From contig NC_019689.1 of assembly GCF_000317025.1 (NCBI RefSeq), positions 2,333,501-2,397,500 on the forward strand: a DNA stretch of 64,000 bases, given 5' to 3'. Position 1 is the first letter of the stretch, and every line of letters starts with the position of its first letter. Positions 63,180 through 64,000 of the stretch are shown here, piece by piece. This DNA comes from Pleurocapsa sp. PCC 7327. GTDB taxonomy: Bacteria > Cyanobacteriota > Cyanobacteriia > Cyanobacteriales > Microcystaceae. The position numbers and the translations under genes are program-made. The notes below the pieces were generated by a model. That model worked only from the letters and a program-made list of their open reading frames with translations, did not search any database and was not told where the DNA came from.

Positions 63180-63392
63180 CTAGTCATGCAAGCGACTTGC
63201 TACGACCGAGACGCGATCGCTCGCATTTAACAGTTCTCCCGATCGTTGCGAAGAGGACTGCGATAGCTCTGACAGATGGACGATATTCCAAAGACAAGCC
63301 GTTAAAAAGGCACTCCAGAAAAGACGTTCTAACATTTGCTCCTCCTCTTCCACACTCAATCCTTTGGGTTGAGTTTTAAGCAACTCCCCCAT
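63180..63392 (-). CDS. small hypothetical protein, 70 aa
   Basis: A frame from ATG 63392 contains an acidic start (GLSVEEEEQMLERLFW) and a short hydrophobic stretch (LFWSAFLTACLWNIVHL), then a Ser-rich tail. GAAAG just before the ATG is a weak ribosome binding site. I recognise no family. It may be a small membrane-associated protein, or a chance frame. Confidence 0.3.
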   Translation of the reverse strand: MGELLKTQPKGLSVEEEEQMLERLFWSAFLTACLWNIVHLSELSQSSSQRSGELLNASDRVSVVASRLHD

Positions 63393-64000
63393 CTTTCAAC
63401 TACTTCAGCCACTCAGGAACTTTTTCCGCAAAATTTTTTTAATGCCTACTTTAAGTTTAAAAGCGATTCCCAGTTTTGCGATCGCTCAAATTTAATAAGA
63501 TAAACCAATAAATTCTGTTTCTGACATTTTAAAATATCAATCAAATAGCTTTGTTTTACATATCTTAATGTGTGAGAATAATTTTTATTAAGCAACGAAG
63601 TTTGGTCATTTGAGGGATTATTATCTAAAGATAATCCCAGGCCTGCTATAACTAAAAAATAAAGTGATTTTCTAAGATTTAGATTTAGCAAGACTTTTGC
63701 TCCAATATTAAATAAAAAAAATGAAATTTTTGCTTTTTTCAAGCGATCGTCTCGTATGAATTTATTTAAAGCAATATAAAAATTCTTATAGAGGAATTGA
63801 CAAAAAACGACTATAGATACAAAGGGACATCTGAAAAGTCCATATAGAGCAGAAGGAAATAGAGTATCGTTGGCGAATTTAGTCCGGAGGATAGCGTAGA
63901 CTTTGTTTCCTGGTTTAGTAAAAAAGTGAATTGGTATTACTACTTATGTCCCTACGTCACTGTATCCTGCTCTTGACGATAACTGGTATTTGCCTGCTAG
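63393..64000. other. AT-rich intergenic region to window edge
   Basis: A TTG-started 98-codon frame (63446-63742, minus) is hydrophobic at its N-terminus but lacks a ribosome binding site and has AT-driven composition; I do not call it. GACATCTGAAAAGT at 63824-63837 also occurs at 47152-47165 beside the IS1595-type element, a hint of a shared repeat or IS end. Nothing else can be supported. Confidence 0.35.

Noticed and set aside
63446-63742. 98-codon minus-strand frame with hydrophobic start
   Set aside because: It starts with TTG, has no ribosome binding site, and its amino acids reflect AT-rich DNA.
1-64000. CRISPR array or cas genes
   Set aside because: I saw no regularly spaced repeats and no Cas protein; the only RNA-guided nuclease is TnpB.
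1-64000. Polyketide, nonribosomal peptide or RiPP cluster
   Set aside because: There are no carrier, condensation, ketosynthase or precursor-modifying enzymes; the aromatic peptide at 35234 has attenuator context, not RiPP context.
63014-64000. cpcF following cpcE
   Set aside because: No frame in the last kilobase has HEAT-like repeats or CpcF motifs.

Overview
The window comes from a cyanobacterial chromosome. GCGATCGC (HIP1) octamers are scattered throughout. It carries a phycocyanin rod operon (cpcL, cpcB, cpcA, three rod linkers, cpcD, cpcE), the myxoxanthophyll genes cruF and cruG, a cyanobacteriochrome-type GAF domain and a GUN4 domain. The species cannot be fixed from the sequence alone.

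Layout. 0-6 kb: the 3' end of trmD, then a surface-glycan block (a GT-C-like membrane protein with a decayed paralog, an FkbM methyltransferase, and a methyltransferase-GT2 fusion split by an IS5/ISL2-type element with a 3-bp target duplication). 6-11 kb: a putative light-sensing GGDEF-EAL protein and an EF-G paralog. 11-20 kb: housekeeping and small conserved genes (methyltransferase with a 121-bp tandem duplication, MIF-like protein, flavin reductase, coaE, pentapeptide protein, LysR regulator, double PTPS protein, SAM hydrolase). 20-22.7 kb: a three-gene operon of a catalytically dead trypsin-like protease, an active-looking protease and a LuxR-type regulator with a degenerate receiver. 22.9-30 kb: an exopolysaccharide locus (wzt fragment, GT2, GT4, WecG/TagA, polyprenyl glycosylphosphotransferase) studded with toxin-antitoxin modules (a broken PIN module, MazF with an RHH partner, HicBA).

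30-36 kb: a membrane-anchored repeat protein, Hsp33, an unrecognised protein and a DAHP synthase. The DAHP synthase gene is preceded by what reads as a complete translation-coupled attenuator: a 22-codon leader ORF with eight aromatic codons in a nine-codon stretch, an antiterminator arm overlapping its last codons, and an intrinsic terminator. This is the most striking signal in the window. 37-40.5 kb: cruG and cruF separated by an IS200/IS605-type element with an intact TnpB. 40.7-47 kb: a GNAT protein, ruvX, cdsA, cbiT, an OmpR-type regulator and a glycosyltransferase. 47.2-48.1 kb: an IS1595-type element with clear ends, a direct repeat and a broken transposase. 48.3-56.5 kb: an RND efflux pair, an exported GUN4-domain protein, pyrB, an acetyltransferase and moaE. 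56.9-63 kb: the phycocyanin cluster, with two intercistronic hairpins that could set linker stoichiometry and a linker with a membrane tail at its head.

Several relics (duplicated gene ends, frameshifts in A-runs, short tandem duplications, gene fragments beside toxin-antitoxin genes) show active rearrangement between otherwise ordinary genes.
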